A stretch of 64,000 nt of DNA from Tanytarsus gracilentus (GCA_038502055.1 JAXRKN010000044.1:4250001-4314000); one strand, 5' to 3'; shown: positions 15,001 to 29,800, counted from the first letter of the stretch. A program made the numbers and translations. Notes: a model not told the origin generated them from the letters alone.

Positions 15001-18000
15001 TCTTTTATCTCTTTTTTGTTGTGTTTCGGGGGAGAGAATTTTTTCTCGCATTATGACACAAAAAATTATTTTCGAAAACCTTTAAGCTCCGCCCTTTCAT
15101 TATCCAATGGCATTCATAAAGTCACTCACACCAGCATGATAATGTTCGAAAAAAATACTTTTGTGTTTTATGAGCATGAGAAAATGTGATGACTGGCGGT
15201 GAGGAAATGATATTTCATAAAAAATATCTAAAAACGTTTTTCTTTATTTCCACACGATCTAAATCAAGATCTAAGAATCTTTTAATCTAGTGGGCAGCGA
15301 GAGGAAATGAAGATAAATGTGAAAATAATCTCTCGAGAAATTCGCTGCTTTTAATTATTAAACCATGGGCAAAAAATACAATCGAGCGATTAAATGAAAA
15401 ATTTTATGAATTTTGATGAAATTATAGCAAGTTTATAAGATTATTTCAAAATTAATTGTTCATAACGGTTAATTTTAAATTTAAAGTCAAACTTTAATTT
15501 TTTTAATTTTGTCAATTCAAATTTTAAAAATTTAGGGTTTAAAAAAATTCTAAGTTGAAAAATTATAAAAATAATCTCAGATCTTTCCTTCCCACTGAGC
15601 TCCAATTCAATGAACTTCACTCATCCATCTCGCACTCGAATCGAAAAAAAAATTGGAGTCGGGCGTTGAAATCAAATAAAAATCGATCTAATAAATATTT
15701 CCATAATCAATGAATTTGATTTTCATTCTCAAATTTGCGCCTCGGCTCACTCTCCAATTTCCATGAATGAATGAATATGAAAGCCACAGCGAATCGATTG
15801 AAAAAAGAATTTATAGCATCATTTCCGATCGTCTTTGCTTCTTTTTTTATATTTCGAGCGATTGAGCTTAAAATCGAGAAATTGGTTTATTTATAAAATG
15901 TTTTTTTCAAATTAAAATATTTAATGTTTCAGAATGCGAAACGAAAATTCAAATTTTTTTAATTTCATCTCTATTCTGCATATTGTTTCAAAAGGGTTGG
16001 AAAATTTTGTTAAAAATTATTTAAAACGTTTTAGATTCGAAATTAAAGATTTAAATTTTTCAACAGCAAAAAATTTTAATTTCATTTAAATTTTCCATCC
16101 CTCGACATTCAATTTTAATTGAAAGCGCCGGTTTAATTTTTAATTTCTTTCTCTCTCCAATTCTCGATAATTAAGAAACAAAATCGAATTTCAATATTTG
16201 AAAGGCATTGAAATTTATTGAATGTTTGTTTAGTGTAATCATAATTTGCATTCTGTTTTCTCGTTTGCCTTTTTTCACGTGTGCATAAAACACCACCAGA
16301 AGATATGAATCCATAAATCAATTGCATCGTAAATATGGCACAAAAAGTATTTTTTTTACGGAAAAAGAGAGCTCGTTACTTATGGGCAATAAAATTTTTT
16401 TCTCATCATCGAGAATTTTTTGTATCCAGTAAAAATTTTTTTTTAAAAATTTAATAACGATCGTCAAAAATTTAAATGAATTTGCTATAATTATAGCAAG
16501 TGGAATTTTTATGAAAATGGAACAAACTCGCTAAAATATCTAAATATCAAAATTCAAATAATTCTAAATATTTTCATCAACTTTCGACAATTTCCCATCT
16601 GGGTTTCACCCAATTTTCGCAACTAACAAACAAATAATCACATTGATAAATCAATTCTCGAGCATGCCGCGGTTTAAAGCGAAGTTGAAGATTTTTTATG
16701 CGCGTTGCCCAAATAATGGCCAAAAGAATCCTTAAATTGGATTTTGAGCGATAATTTAAGATCTTGCAGCTATAAATTCGGCAACAATTTCGCAAATTTT
16801 TTATGATTATGGAAAAATTTGAGCTTTTATTATTTGCACAGTGCGCTTTTTATCGATTTCAATTCGAACTCGAGCCCTCTCATAATATGCTGATGATGAT
16901 TATTGAATTGAGTGCGAGAGAGAGGAATAAAAAAATGATAAATGGATTTTTGAGGCGCCATACGAGAAAAAAATTATTAAAATTGGAGGAATATTGTACC
17001 TCAGCATAACAAGATGAGATCGAGTCGTAAAGATTTCAATTCCATTAAAAAGTAAGCGAGGAGTTTTCAACTTTCGCCTCGAGATCTTCGCCATGTGACA
17101 TTAAATTAAAAAATAAAGTTTCAAAGGCATTAATTATGATTTTTTATGATCCACAACGCACATGCCGTCGTCAATTTCGTGCAGGCTATAAAAATTAAGC
17201 ATTTTAAATTTAAAAAAGCGATGAGTGCGAAATTCTGAGTGTCATTTCACTTTATCACGCAAATTTTCAATGTGACAATGGACAAACATAAAATTTAAGT
17301 GTTTATGCTGTTGAACGGTCGTGAGAAGAGATAGTTTGTAATTACAATGAAAAGGAGAATTTAATTAATTTAATTATGGGAGATTATTAAGAAGTTTGTT
17401 GGGAATTTCTGATAAAATTTAACGGTCAGTCAACTTAAATTTGAAGCTCTTAAAATCAAAATATTTCAGTTAAAAATAAAATCAATTTTGAATTTTCCGT
17501 TAAATTTAAATTCATTAAAAACGGATAAAAAATAATTTTTCTTTGTCTTCTCGAACTCTCGCCTTAAAAAAATTCATCTCTCATGCAAATTTCTCATTCT
17601 TAATGCATCATTGCTCGTTGCTCGGCTGGAGAAATTAAATTCTCATGAAAAATGGCTCTTTATTCTTCCTCATCACACATTTTCCCATAAATACCTTACG
17701 CTGCGATTTGTTTCGCTGCCATATTCATCGTCGAAGTGCTTCATGTGGATTTTTCTCATGTAATTGGCTTTTTGTGTGTGCACACACATTTAATAAATAA
17801 CACTATAATTTACATTAAAATGAGTGTCATTTATCATCTCTCCTCCTCTGCCACCCAGGTCGTAAATTTCCCAAAAAAAAGGCTTCGCAGGTTGACATGA
17901 AAGAATTTTTTACTCTCTCGCGTTTGGCAATTTATGAGCGACGAACTTTGATCTCGTGGAGCTACTGATGTGAAGCTCATTAACTGCTTCTCATATTGTT

Positions 18001-20400
18001 CATAAATCCTACGCATTTCACCATTTATCACTTTGTGGTGATGCCCTTAATGATTTTTTTGAGCTTTTTTCATTAATTCGTTTCTCATTAAGGTTTTAAA
18101 GGTTCGGAGAGAAATTTTCAAAAATTCACAGCTGGAAAAAATCATTTTAATTAAATAACGTGAGTGATTTTTGAGGGAATATTAAAAAGTCGAGGGTTGA
18201 AAACTTTTGGAATTAATTAAAAAATTTTAAAAATTAAAATAAACATTTTAATAATTTTTTTACAATTTTTGATGCATTTAAAAATCTTAAATTTCCACTC
18301 TCTGTACCAATTTTATTTTAATGAATTTTAGTGAGTCAAAATTTCAAATTTTTTCAGCCTCTTTCAATTTTTATTCCTTTCACATAAATTGAGACTAATT
18401 AAATCGGACATGACTGTTGTCTTCTCCTCTTGCACACTCGAAAAAAATACCTTATTGATATTCTCCACAGCACTTTGGCATCTCTCTCGAAAGAGACTTA
18501 CTGGCTCACAATGGAATTCGAGTTTAATTTATTTTTACTGCGCTTCGATGGCAAAACAAGAAATTTACACATCGCACTGCCGAAAAAAAAGGAAGATATG
18601 ACATTCATGAAACAAATTGAAGGAATTCAATCGAAAACAGAAGCAAAAGGTTGAAGGAATGCTTGAGAAGAAAATTAAATGGAGATATCAGACATGCTGA
18701 CAACTATGTTCGCCTTTCGAGAAACGATCGAGAATTTCGTTGAAAAATATTTCCTGAGATTCTTTTTTTTGTGCAGCACTGAAGTTATAATGATAAAATG
18801 ACAATGTCGTTAATAGCCTTTATGGTTCACATTAATTGAGCAATCAATTTTGCCTCGTAAGGACACAGCGATTGTTTGAGTAAAATTAGAATTATTTTCG
18901 TTTATTATTTCCTGATCAAATTTTAGCTTCAAAAATTTCTTATTTTATGATCTCAACAATTTTTTTGCGACTAAACGAGGCAATTTATAAGAAGTAAAAT
19001 TAATTAATGACTTGTCACAAATAATGACGAAGTTTAAGTTGAGATGAATTGTAATTCATGAAAAATTATGGTCCTTAGAGTTTTTGGAAAAATTAATTTT
19101 TAACTTAACGTATTCAATGATTTCAAATGTGCTTTCAAAGCTTCGCTTTATTATTAACGGTATTTTCGAATTCAAATAAATTGAAAGCTTCTTTCATAAA
19201 ACTTTCAAGCTTTAAAAAATTAATTTTAAAATGTTGAAAGCTCATGTTTCAACGATCATAATGAAAACCTCATAATTTGATTCATCTTCAACACCATAAC
19301 GATGCGGCATTAAATGAATAAAATTAATTAGCATTAGAGCGAAAAGAGAAAAATCTTCACTAAACACACAAAAATATGTTGCGCAAGACAAATCTGTAAT
19401 ATAATAAATAATTTTTTTTAATTTTGGAGTTGGTATTTCAATGATATGCTATCATGATCTCATACCACATGACGTAAACTCCGATTTTTCTAGTTCGCGC
19501 CGGTTTTCGTATTAAAAAAGTAAAAACCTTAATTATTTAAAACGCTTATAATTAATTATAACCTTTCGCCAAAAAATATATAGTTAACACCTGAAAAGCA
19601 AACAACTGGATGAGACATGATCATTCAATTAAAATGTGCAAATTATTTTATTATTGTCAACAAATTATCGTCACGAGTTTAATAGGATTTAACTTAAAAA
19701 AATTAGGGTTGGAATTTGAGGGCAAAATTTTTTATTTTGAAAACAGTGCAATTAGCCTCACTTTTCCTTTCATTTGCTTAAAAAGGACATTTTCAAGGGT
19801 TGTTGTCGTAATTTTTTAAGATTCATTTAAAAAATTATTTCAACAATTTTCAACTGAGTAAAATATTTTTTTTTTAAAATTGCGCTTTAACTCTCCATCT
19901 TCGCATGACTAAAAGTAAATTTACAACCGAATCTAAAAACCGGGTCCCGTTAAAATTTGCATGACGATAAAATAATTATTTAGCAACTTTTCTCATATCG
20001 CACTGCAGTCTATTGCTCAATCAATTACCATCTCGATGAAAATTTCCCTTTCAATAAGCAAAAAGGTGATTTTGGTCATCTTGATGATGAAATGTCATGT
20101 GACTGTCGAGTGTACTTAATTGCGGAAGTTAATGACAGGAATTTTTTTTACAGAGCTCATAAATGTTACTTTCGATTTCATCAAGTCTCGTCGGTGTCTA
20201 AGAATTTTTTCTCTCTCGACTCTCCGAAAGCTCTTCTCAAACCAGTTTGAGCTTTTTGATCAGCATACACGTGCGAAAATGCAAATTTATAATGTACCGA
20301 CACAATCGTTCACATTTACATGCACAATACTGAAGCACAACACACAGACTAAAGGAGAAGAAGAAGCGCGGTAACTTTCTCCGCATAATAAAAACATTGG
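3023..20400. other. About 17 kb without recognisable genes, between al and the double peroxidase
   Basis: All open frames here are short, AT-driven and without recognisable motifs. The DNA consists largely of runs of the type aaatttttaaaa, with scattered GA/CT runs and an (ATTT)n run at about 6151-6179. GC-richer islands stand out at about 5515-5720 (with two TATA-like boxes) and 12775-12930. Long gene-poor flanks are usual beside developmental homeobox genes, so distal al enhancers and a 5' al exon may lie here. That is inference; no known enhancer is recognised. Confidence 0.5.
5571..5638 (+). promoter_or_regulatory. Pair of TATA-like boxes
   Basis: TATATAAAAGG at 5571 and TATAAAAG at 5631 lie in a locally GC-richer patch on the plus strand. 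Downstream at 5681 an ATG opens a frame of 27 codons with no recognised product. TATA-like strings are frequent by chance in DNA this AT-rich, so this is a weak call. Confidence 0.25.
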
Positions 20401-20403
20401 CTA

Positions 20404-20827
20404 GCTTTTTTCCCACAACCAGTCGGATTTATTTAGTTGCGAGACTTGGTGCGATACAGACGTCTCTTGCGGTGGTCGTCTACTGTGTGTGTACAACTAG
20501 AAAAATTTGTGATAAAAAATTTATTTTCTTTAAAAAGGTTGGCGAGTAATAAAAAAAGAATTAAGTGCAATTAAAAAAATTTGTTTAATCGCTCGAAGCG
20601 AAATTTTGATGGAAATTAAAAAGATTAAGTTTACTCAAGTGAAATCGATCTAACAGTTGTGCATTAAAAAATTATCTCTTTTTCTCCGTATCATTTTAGA
20701 GAGTGGTTAAAAAAATTGTGTAATGTCAACATACAGCAATTAAAAGCGAAATTTAGTTTTTTTGACGTTGAATTTGAAGACAAAAAAGGTTTTTTTAAAA
20801 CGTGGAGGAGAAAAAAAATTATCAAGG
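20404..20827 (+). promoter_or_regulatory. Candidate promoter and 5' UTR of the double peroxidase gene
   Basis: A GC-richer patch at about 20410-20515 contains an initiator-like CCAGTC at 20419-20424, followed within 40 bp by GAGACTTGG and CAGACG, which resemble downstream promoter motifs. From there to the ATG at 20828 the sequence is AT-rich and carries no long frame, as expected for a leader. The call depends mainly on the coding exon that follows. The exact transcription start is not determined. Confidence 0.35.
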
Positions 20828-23800
20828 ATGAATTTGACAATCAAATCGTCCGTATTAATTTTACTTAGGTGAGTCAATAGATAGTGAACATTGTGATATA
20901 ATATTTTGTCAAGGCATTTTTTTTGGAGCCATTATGAGCAGACTGAAATTTATTTGGTGAAAAAATTGTTTGTCAAAAATTAGCAAAAGGTCGTGAGAAA
21001 TAAAAAACTTTGATAGTTGACAAACTTTTAAAATTGCTTTGTGATAAAATTTGAAAGAGGTGCAAAAAATAAGTTTCGAAATTAGAAACAAAATGGTTCG
21101 AAATTAAGATCAAAAGGAATTTGTATTTTTTTGAATATTTTTTTTTTATTTTGACATTTTAATATTTTTTGATTTATAGTAAAAACTGTTTCAAAATTAG
21201 GTGCAGTTATGAAAAAATTCTTAAAAAAATTTAAATTTTTTGAAATCAAGTTTAGCAAATTTTAAAACGTTTCTGGTTTGCCCTGCTAAAATATCACTTG
21301 CTAATTTTATTTTTAAACATGTTCCACCTATTAAAATCTCAACTGTCACATTTTTCACTCGCTGCAATTTAGAGTTCATAAAATGCAAAATATTTCACTA
21401 AATTTCAGTGCAGCACATCACAAAAAGGAACTTTCTTTCGAATTTAACTCTCGACTGTCGTTTATGCTCTTTTTTTCGAAGGCGAAACTTGTTTTTTTCT
21501 TCTCCTCATAGTCAGACATGTCGCCCGTAAATTTCATCGATTTAAGCAAAAATGAAACGAAAAAAAAAAATAAATCCACTTTTCCTTTCAATGCTCAAAT
21601 TGCCGGATAAAAATAAAATTAAATCGCTTTTTTTTTCGGGGCGAAATTTTTCAAGCACAAAATTTTTTCCTCTCGAATTGACAAAATGGATTTGCAAAGT
21701 GTTGTAAGAAAAAGTTTCCGGGTAAATCTTAAAGTAATTACTAAGAAGAAAAATTTGCATTCACACACACAGCAGACAGTCTCGGAGTTAGATAAGTTTT
21801 GCACTTTTTTTTCGCTTTTGGATTCTTCTGCAATTCGATGCGCTTTGTTAACACACTCGATCGTAAATCATAAGAGAATACTTAAGCGCAAGGGAAAAAT
21901 CGAAATTGCGTAACGTTAATTTTTTATTATTTTTCAAAGCTCTTATGCAATTCGAAGAGAGGTTAAGTCTTGTAATTGTGGCACTAGAGACACGATTGTA
22001 AATTTTGTAGGTTATTAAAGATGTAAAGAAAATTATGGGTTTGAATAAATTTTTGGGAATTTTAAATTATAAAAAATTCACAAAAATTAATGAGAGATTT
22101 TCTAAAGGTTCAACTTTCAATAAAAAACTCACAAAACAGGAAAAATTTTAGATTCTTTCTCTCGAAATTCTTCTTTCGCTATCACAAAACGAGTTATTCA
22201 AAATCTATCTAAAATTAATTATAATTTGACACGTCAGTCATGACCGGTTCACCTCAAAATAACCTCACAAAATTTTCTCTGAATTTCATAAGGATTCGGC
22301 AACATCTAAAAATTGCCTCTTGTCGAATTCTTAAAACTCATCATTCTGTAGTAAACAAGTTGTCTTACAAGAGTCGTAAGAAGCGCAATGAGGTATCAGA
22401 TTCCACCCGGATCTTTTCATTTTCTCACTCTCCAAAACAATTCGGACCGTTTCTGCACAAACATATAGATATTTTTTTTAAAAATTTACATCTCATAAAG
22501 CGACACGATCACGAGTTTAAAACGGATGAAATCAAGAGCAATAACAAAAATTTTATGAGTTTATGACATCGGGTATGTGGTTGAGGTTTAAAATATTAAA
22601 ATAAAAGCTTTTTTTAAAAAGGATTTAATTTTTATAAAATTAATATTTTTTTAATTTTTTCACTGCATTCTTTTCTCAAGTTTCCAGCTCTCGTTAAAAT
22701 CTAAATAAAATTCTTGCAAAACCACATTTAAAAGTCGTCAGTGCTCGCATAAATTATTTCGATTTTCTTTTAACTCCTCTCTATAACTTGTGATGAGTGT
22801 CAAGTTGAAGCCCACGAAAAAATAATTTAAATTTTGTGAGGAACAAGTGTTTCGGGTTCATGAAACTCTTCAGGCTTTTTTTTTGATTTTTTTCGCATGC
22901 AGCCGATTTTTATAACAAATTCATGAGAAGTTTGAGCTAATTGAAATTCTAAAAGCGATACTCTAAAAATAGCATAGTTGTTGTCCAAGCGATTTTATGA
23001 AAAATGTCATGAAAAGATAACTAAAATTTAATTTTTATATTTCTGAAGTAACCTTTAAAATTTTAAAGCTTTTCCGAGCTTTTAAAAAAATTATTGGTTT
23101 TGAAATGTTTTTTGAACTTTAAACAAAAAAATATTTTTCATATCTAAATTTTTAAAAAAAATTTAAAAGTCAACAAACCAAAATGTTTGCAAAGTTTTTA
23201 AATTCACATAAAATCCTTCTTCATTCTGTTCTTTAATCACGTGCCATAAAAATCTTTCATTAGCGAATCAAACGAGAAGTCAGAATTTAATTAAAAGTCC
23301 ACAAATTTTCTCGTTTCTTGTTATAGTCGGTTAATTTAAATTCCAAGAAAATGTCACTTAAAAATTAAAGTTTTTATTTCGTGATCGATTGCAGCAAGAA
23401 CAGGATATTTGAGTTTCTGCATTCTAAATTGAATTGGCGATCAAAACTTGTTTTTTAATAATTTTATTGAGTCGAATTTTTTTTGACCCAAATTGTAAAT
23501 TTTTATTGCATTTCGAAAAGCGAAATTTTTGTATTGAATTTGTTAAGTTTTTGACGTCGTAAAACTCATCTACATTTCTACTCGAAAATCCGGATTAATT
23601 TTTTACTCATCTCTAACAAAAATTTGATTTTTAACAAGAGTCAAAAGTATAATGAAAAAATTTTGTGTCCAGGAACATTTTTTTGGGTTGTCAACCTTGA
23701 CAACTTCTAAGTTGATTTTCAAGAAAATTAAGTGGAAGAAATAAAAAAATATTGGCTAAAAATTGGCTTTGTACAAAATTTAATTCTAAAAATTATCGAA

Positions 23801-26800
23801 AGCTATTTTGACATAGAAATTTATTAAACTCGAAAAAAAATTTCAGTCTTCTAAAAAACCCTGAAGCCATTTTTTGATTATTTTTTTTACACAATCCAAT
23901 CAACATAATTCGAGAATTTTCTACGAAACTTGATGAGCTCTTTACAAGTCAGCCACTTAATTATTTCATGTTGATATTTTTCTCATCTCGTTCGTCAGCT
24001 GTTGGAATTTATTTTTTCAATGTCACTTTTGTTGCAACTTAATTAGAGACAAAAAAAATTCATCTCCGCCTTAGAAAATTGTGATTTATTCCTACCTTGG
24101 CGTAAGACTGGTGAATGCAATGATGATGATGATGTGCTCCGATCATAAACAGTAAATCCCAAGCCATGACTTTTTCTGAATGATCACAAACATCAAATTA
24201 TTTGCTTTATTTTATTAACTGCCGTGAGAGGTCATCGCTTTATTAACTCTGGACAATGATGAGCTTAATGGTATTTTTATGGACGGCGCCGGAGATGAAA
24301 AAGTCTCGTGAATGTTGGCAAAATAGCAATTAATCTCGTTCGTGTAGTGCGAATTAGCAGTAAATCGCATTAAGCTAATTTTTTGTCTCTTTGTGAGTGC
24401 TTTGAACTTAAATTTGTGCGGATTTATGGGTTTATTACATCCTCGTTGTTGAAGAGATTAAAAAAATTGTTAAAAAAATTAAGACAGTCGAAAGTTATAA
24501 AGGAATTTAGACAATTTAAATTAATTTTGTAAAGATTAATTTTTAAAAAATTCAAAACATTTTTTTAATTTTTAACAAACTTTCAATGATCAGCTTCATT
24601 TGACATTTACTAGCTATTAATAAAAACTTGAATCAAAATCATCGAAACCACGACAATTATTGAAGCTCATGAATCTTTATTTTGTTTTTGCTTTGTTTTT
24701 AAATCTTTTAAGAGTCTATAAAAAAGCATGCGACAGTTTGACAGCATCTTAAAACACACGTGTGAACACATAAAATGAACTTTAATGAAAAATAAAAGTT
24801 TATTAGTGAATCAAAGAACAAAAAAAAATAATTTTAATTACTTTTTCTGGTATTTCGATTTAAAATAGAAGTCCTTAAAATTCCTGGATTTTTTTGAAGC
24901 TTTTTTAAGCCAGAAATTGATTTAATTTATTTTCTAACTTTAACAGCTTTAATAAATTGAAAAACCACAACTCCGTTACATTTAATCGATCCAGACAACT
25001 TAAAATCTCAAACATCTAAAATTACAATGTAATTTTTCAATCAATAAATTTCAAGATGTTCCATCACGTTTTGGGTGAAGGTTGCGAAGCACACGACTGC
25101 TACCATAAAATTGGAAGTTTTTAACGTTCAAATTATTGCGACAAATCTCATCACTCGTTGAAGAGTGTTGCAACTAATTAATGCTGAGTCATGAGTCTGA
25201 AGTCAATCCCACAAATGAACTTGAAAATTAGCATCGAGAAGGACAAAATTTCCATATGTAATACAAAAATCTTTTTTAAGAAGAATTTCTTGTTGATGCA
25301 ATCAGAATTAATCGTGATGAAATCATGGATGTGAGTCATGCTTGAAGATGCTAAGTTTAACTTTAGGAAGAAAGAAATTACCCTGTTTTTTGTTATTTAC
25401 TTTCTAGTCCCTTTAATTTTTTGATCTTTTATTTTCTCTTCTAATCCTTCTTTACTAAGGCCTTGTAAATTTTTTGTTAAATTCTCAAAAAAATATTTTT
25501 AAAATTGTAAAATTTTAAGTTAAATCTTCAATTTAAATGTCTAGTTCAAAGAGAAACACATTTACGCTTCAGTTTAAGCTAGATGCCGTCAACTACGCTG
25601 AAAATTCATCTCAATCTAGAGCTGCAGAGCATTTCAAAGTGCATCGAAATGAATATGATGAAGAATAAAAATAAAATTTTTATTTCGCTTTACTAAGGTG
25701 CTACTTTTTACTAAGGTTCATTTTTTTACTAAGGTGCATGAGCCGAAAATAAAACACTTTTAAAACTTACTAAGGTGCCACCTTATAACCAAAAAACAGG
25801 GTATTTCATCAAAATTTCCGGAATTCTTTGTGGTGTTAATTTTTTTCTTTTTGAGAATTTTTAATTGTTTTGAAAAATTGCATAGATTTTTTTAAATTCC
25901 TAAATCTTTTAAAATTCAAAAATTTAATTTTTTTTAATTCCGCTTTCATGTCAATTATTTTCAGATATTTTGGGCATTTTATATCATCGGCATAAATAAG
26001 AAAGTGCGTCGATAATTTGCGAAGCTCCATCATTAAGTTATCACTCACGCACATGTGAAATATCGTAAAGTTTTTTTGAGGAACTGACAAATTTTCAGTT
26101 AATTAATAATAAATTACGTTCAAAGGTTTAGATGTAATTTTTTTCAAGAAGTGCTTCCTACAGAGTTTGTCGTGTGTAAATAATTCGTTGGAATTCTAAA
26201 AAAATATTTGCACTAGCTTCAATTGACTTGCTGTCAGTCGAGACGTGCTTAAGCCACTCGAACCACGAATTTGATAAAAATTACAAAACAAATTTTTGGT
26301 CGATCGACGCATAAAATAAATAATTGAGGGTACAAATGCTTGCCATTGACACACAAAACTGCATAAATTTAGCAGTGAAATTGATTTTGAAAAAATTCAC
26401 GATTTGATTATATAAAAAGGTTCGTTTGATGACTCAATCGAGTTTTTATTGGCGACAAAAAGTTAAATTTGAAAAATGACTAGGTCATCGCCATATGACA
26501 TCATTTCGATAAAGTGGCCATCAATTATTGACGTTTCGGCTCGATGGCAGCGAATTGAGGAAGATCGTGATATAAAAATTCCAATCGCATAAAAGTGAAT
26601 GTTTTGAGATTTCTTAATGCGTACGACGGTGGCACATTTGCCAATTCATTTGGATATTGCCCAACTTTTTCTTAAATGCGAGTGTAATGGAGGATGTTAA
26701 AAAATTTCTTAATTTTAAATTTTTTTTATTTGTTTGCATTTTTTTAATTTTCTAAATAATTTTGTAAATATTTTAAAGCTTTCGTAAATCCTAAATTTCA

Positions 26801-29800
26801 TTTTTGCGCCCGCGAAAAGAAATCGAGAGTTGAGTGATACATTTCACTCTCATCGTGGAGCGTTCATTAGCGCCTCAATATGATAAATTACCATGCAAAT
26901 ATGCTCGAGCGTGCTTACATTGATGTAACGGAATTTCATCCATGACAACTCTTTCTAATGTGCGTTATTTTTCCGTCTAATCGTCTGTCCCACATTTTGT
27001 CGTGATTACGACATACATGAAAAAAGAATTGCAATTAAAAAATTAACACATCTAGCAGTGCCTGCATATTGTACAATTAGATAATGATCCGAAAATAAAA
27101 ACAATAAAAAAATGTGTTACATGTTGTTTGGGTGAAAAGCAGAATAATAAAAGCATTTCCTAAACTAAAAGTTTTGCCCCGGTCTCTAATTAATTAGCAC
27201 AGCACTGTCATTAAAAATTAAATCTAATTTCTCCATCGAAACTGCGACAAATGCGCGATCTGAATCAAATTGAGTTGGAAATTTTACGATACAGAAAATT
27301 TTAGATGGAAAATTAAAAATTATCTAGAAAGTTTAATTAAATTATTTTGTCTCACTCTAATTTAATTTCAATTTTTTTTTGAAATATCATTGAAGAATTT
27401 CTCCTGTAATTTTATTTAAATTAAAAATAAATTCAAAGACATTGAAAACTTTTTGAAGACCAAAATGTCCGAAGAAATTTGTCATTGTTGCTTTCTTCTT
27501 CATCAAATTTCCATATTCAAATATCGCTCTCTTCCTCTCCTCACTCACTCGAGTCAAGGTTTATTTCTTCGAATTATTATCACTTCCAAAAGAGGCCCGA
27601 ATGGTGGTGAGCTTCATTCGAGCGCAAAAAAATGTGTGTACAGGTTAAAAAATTATTATAAGTGAAAGTTTCCTCTTGTTTTCGTTCATTCGCTCGTGGC
27701 AGATGCCATAAAGCGCAATTTAAGCAAATGTTAAACGTTTAAATTTTTTAAAATAAATCCGATTTAAGTGAACTCCATCATGAGATGTTTGATTTGGGTC
27801 TTAAAAGCGGTTCAATTTGAGATTTGGAATGATTTTCAAATTATTGGTTAAAAAGTCGAAAAAGAAGAATTTTTTTAAATCGAGAGGTAAAAAAAGTAAA
27901 AAATTTTAAAAATGATTTATTTTGAAAATTCGAAGATTTTAAAATTTAAATTTCAAAAAGTCAAAATTAAAAAAATCTCCCAAGTACTCCTCCCCTTGCC
28001 GTTAACACTTCTCACTTTTAAAGACCCCATAACTCATTTCAATCGCATGAATATCACGATGGGTTGATTGTTATTATTAAGCCTACATAAAAAAGCATTC
28101 AATTATGCTCTCTCGACTTGTTAACTATGGGTCGCTTGTTAAGCTTTGAATTGAGTGATGAACGAGAGGAAACCTACTTCATCTTTTTTTGAATATCATT
28201 GCCAATGGCGTTACCTTGTTATTGTTCTACTCATCTCTAATACTTCATCACTTATTTTTCCCTCACTTGCGGCTATTGAGGCTGTTTAAATATGTGGCAC
28301 ATGCAATGGCGGAAGAATTTTTTTGATTGAAAATTGAACGTAGTTTTGCATAAACCAAAAAATGACTGTAAAAAAAAACACCACATGCCTGCTTCGGAAA
28401 ACGCATTTATTTGAAATTTTTTCAACCGCTCGATTTTTATTTGCAAAAATCTATCTTAATGAGTGTTTAAAAATTAAGATAAAAGATTGATAACATTTCA
28501 TAGATATCGCCACCAAACTTTTTTCTTGTCTGGTAGTTAAAAAAGAAGTGTTTTTCGCAAATAAAAATCGAGCGGGTAAAAAATATTTCAAATAAATGTG
28601 TTTTCCGAAGCAGGCATGTGGTGTTTTTTTTAAAGTCATTTTTTGGTTTATGCAAAACTACGTTCAAATGATCTGGAAAGGAAAAAAATATTTTAAAAAT
28701 TTAACAAACTTTTTCAAAAATATAAAAATATCCACTGCATATTCTATTTGAAACAATAGACAATTATAAGTCTAACTGATGCTGTAAAAAATCTTAAAAT
28801 GCACATTATATCATCATCGTCGTGCATCATGACGACACTCATGCGGATGCAAAGTGAAAACTATGGAAAATACTCATCGATCGATCATATGTCAGCACAA
28901 AATACCCGTTTGTGCATCAATTAACATTTTTTACTACTAACCTTTTCAATTGTCGCAATATTGTGATTAAATCGCACGTGCGATGTCATCGGATGAAAGT
29001 GAAATTCATACTATAGGTTTTAAAATATAGTTTTATTTTGGATAAAATTCACTTTCTAGTTGCTGCCGTTGTTTAATTGAATCTTGTTCCATTTACGACT
29101 CTCATATGCATATAAAAAGATAAAATTTATAATCGAAAGTGCGAGCAATGCCAGACGAACTCACGAAAGTCTCTTTCAACTCCTTTTTGGCAACCACCAC
29201 ATGACAATGTGAAGGTGAGTGAAGGTCAATGTTTCTTTCGGTCGTTGTCGAGCATTAAAGCTTTTTTGGTCGTGAATAATCTTCAGAGATTTTTGTCTAA
29301 ATTATTAGTTAAATATTTGTCCATAATTGAGATGTTTTTGAGATTTCATGGGTTGCAAGTTTCTAAGGAGATTGGTGGAAATTTTAGATGATGTTTTTGG
29401 TTAGTGAAGATTACTAAGATGAGATTGAATCAACGATAATTTTATTCTTAACGGCCATTTCAAAATTTTAAAAATTATTCAAAGAAATATCGTTAAAAGT
29501 CAAGTTAAATTTTATAAAAAAATTCTTCATTAAATTTTTCCTTAAATGATTTAAACTCGAAAGTGTCCATCAAAATAATCTTTAAAACTTTTTTATCTCA
29601 AAAAAGCCTTAAAAATTAACATGAAAATTTTACCTTTCACGCACTTTGCAAAATCATAATTGAGCCCTTTCCATTTAATGATAATCCAGTGCTTGAAATC
29701 ACCATCAAAAAACCGGAAAAAACGACAAGTTCGAGTTCAGCTGACATGTTACCAAAATTACATAATTAACATTAATTTATTAATCTCTTCCTCTGACAAC

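Noticed and set aside
19430..19495. Small hairpin (ATGATA TGC TATCAT flanked by GGTAT/ATACC), considered as a microRNA precursor
   Set aside because: The stem is short and broken, and no known microRNA seed is recognised.
22240..22566. 108-codon plus-strand open frame
   Set aside because: Basic, low-complexity composition with no domain, no splice context and no promoter. It is consistent with chance.
29111..29214. TATA-like box followed by a short segment and a good donor (GAAG|gtgagt), considered as a peroxidase 5' exon
   Set aside because: Its ATG frame stops before the donor, and joining to 31989 would leave no start codon for the signal peptide. TATA-like strings are common here. It could still be an alternative leader.
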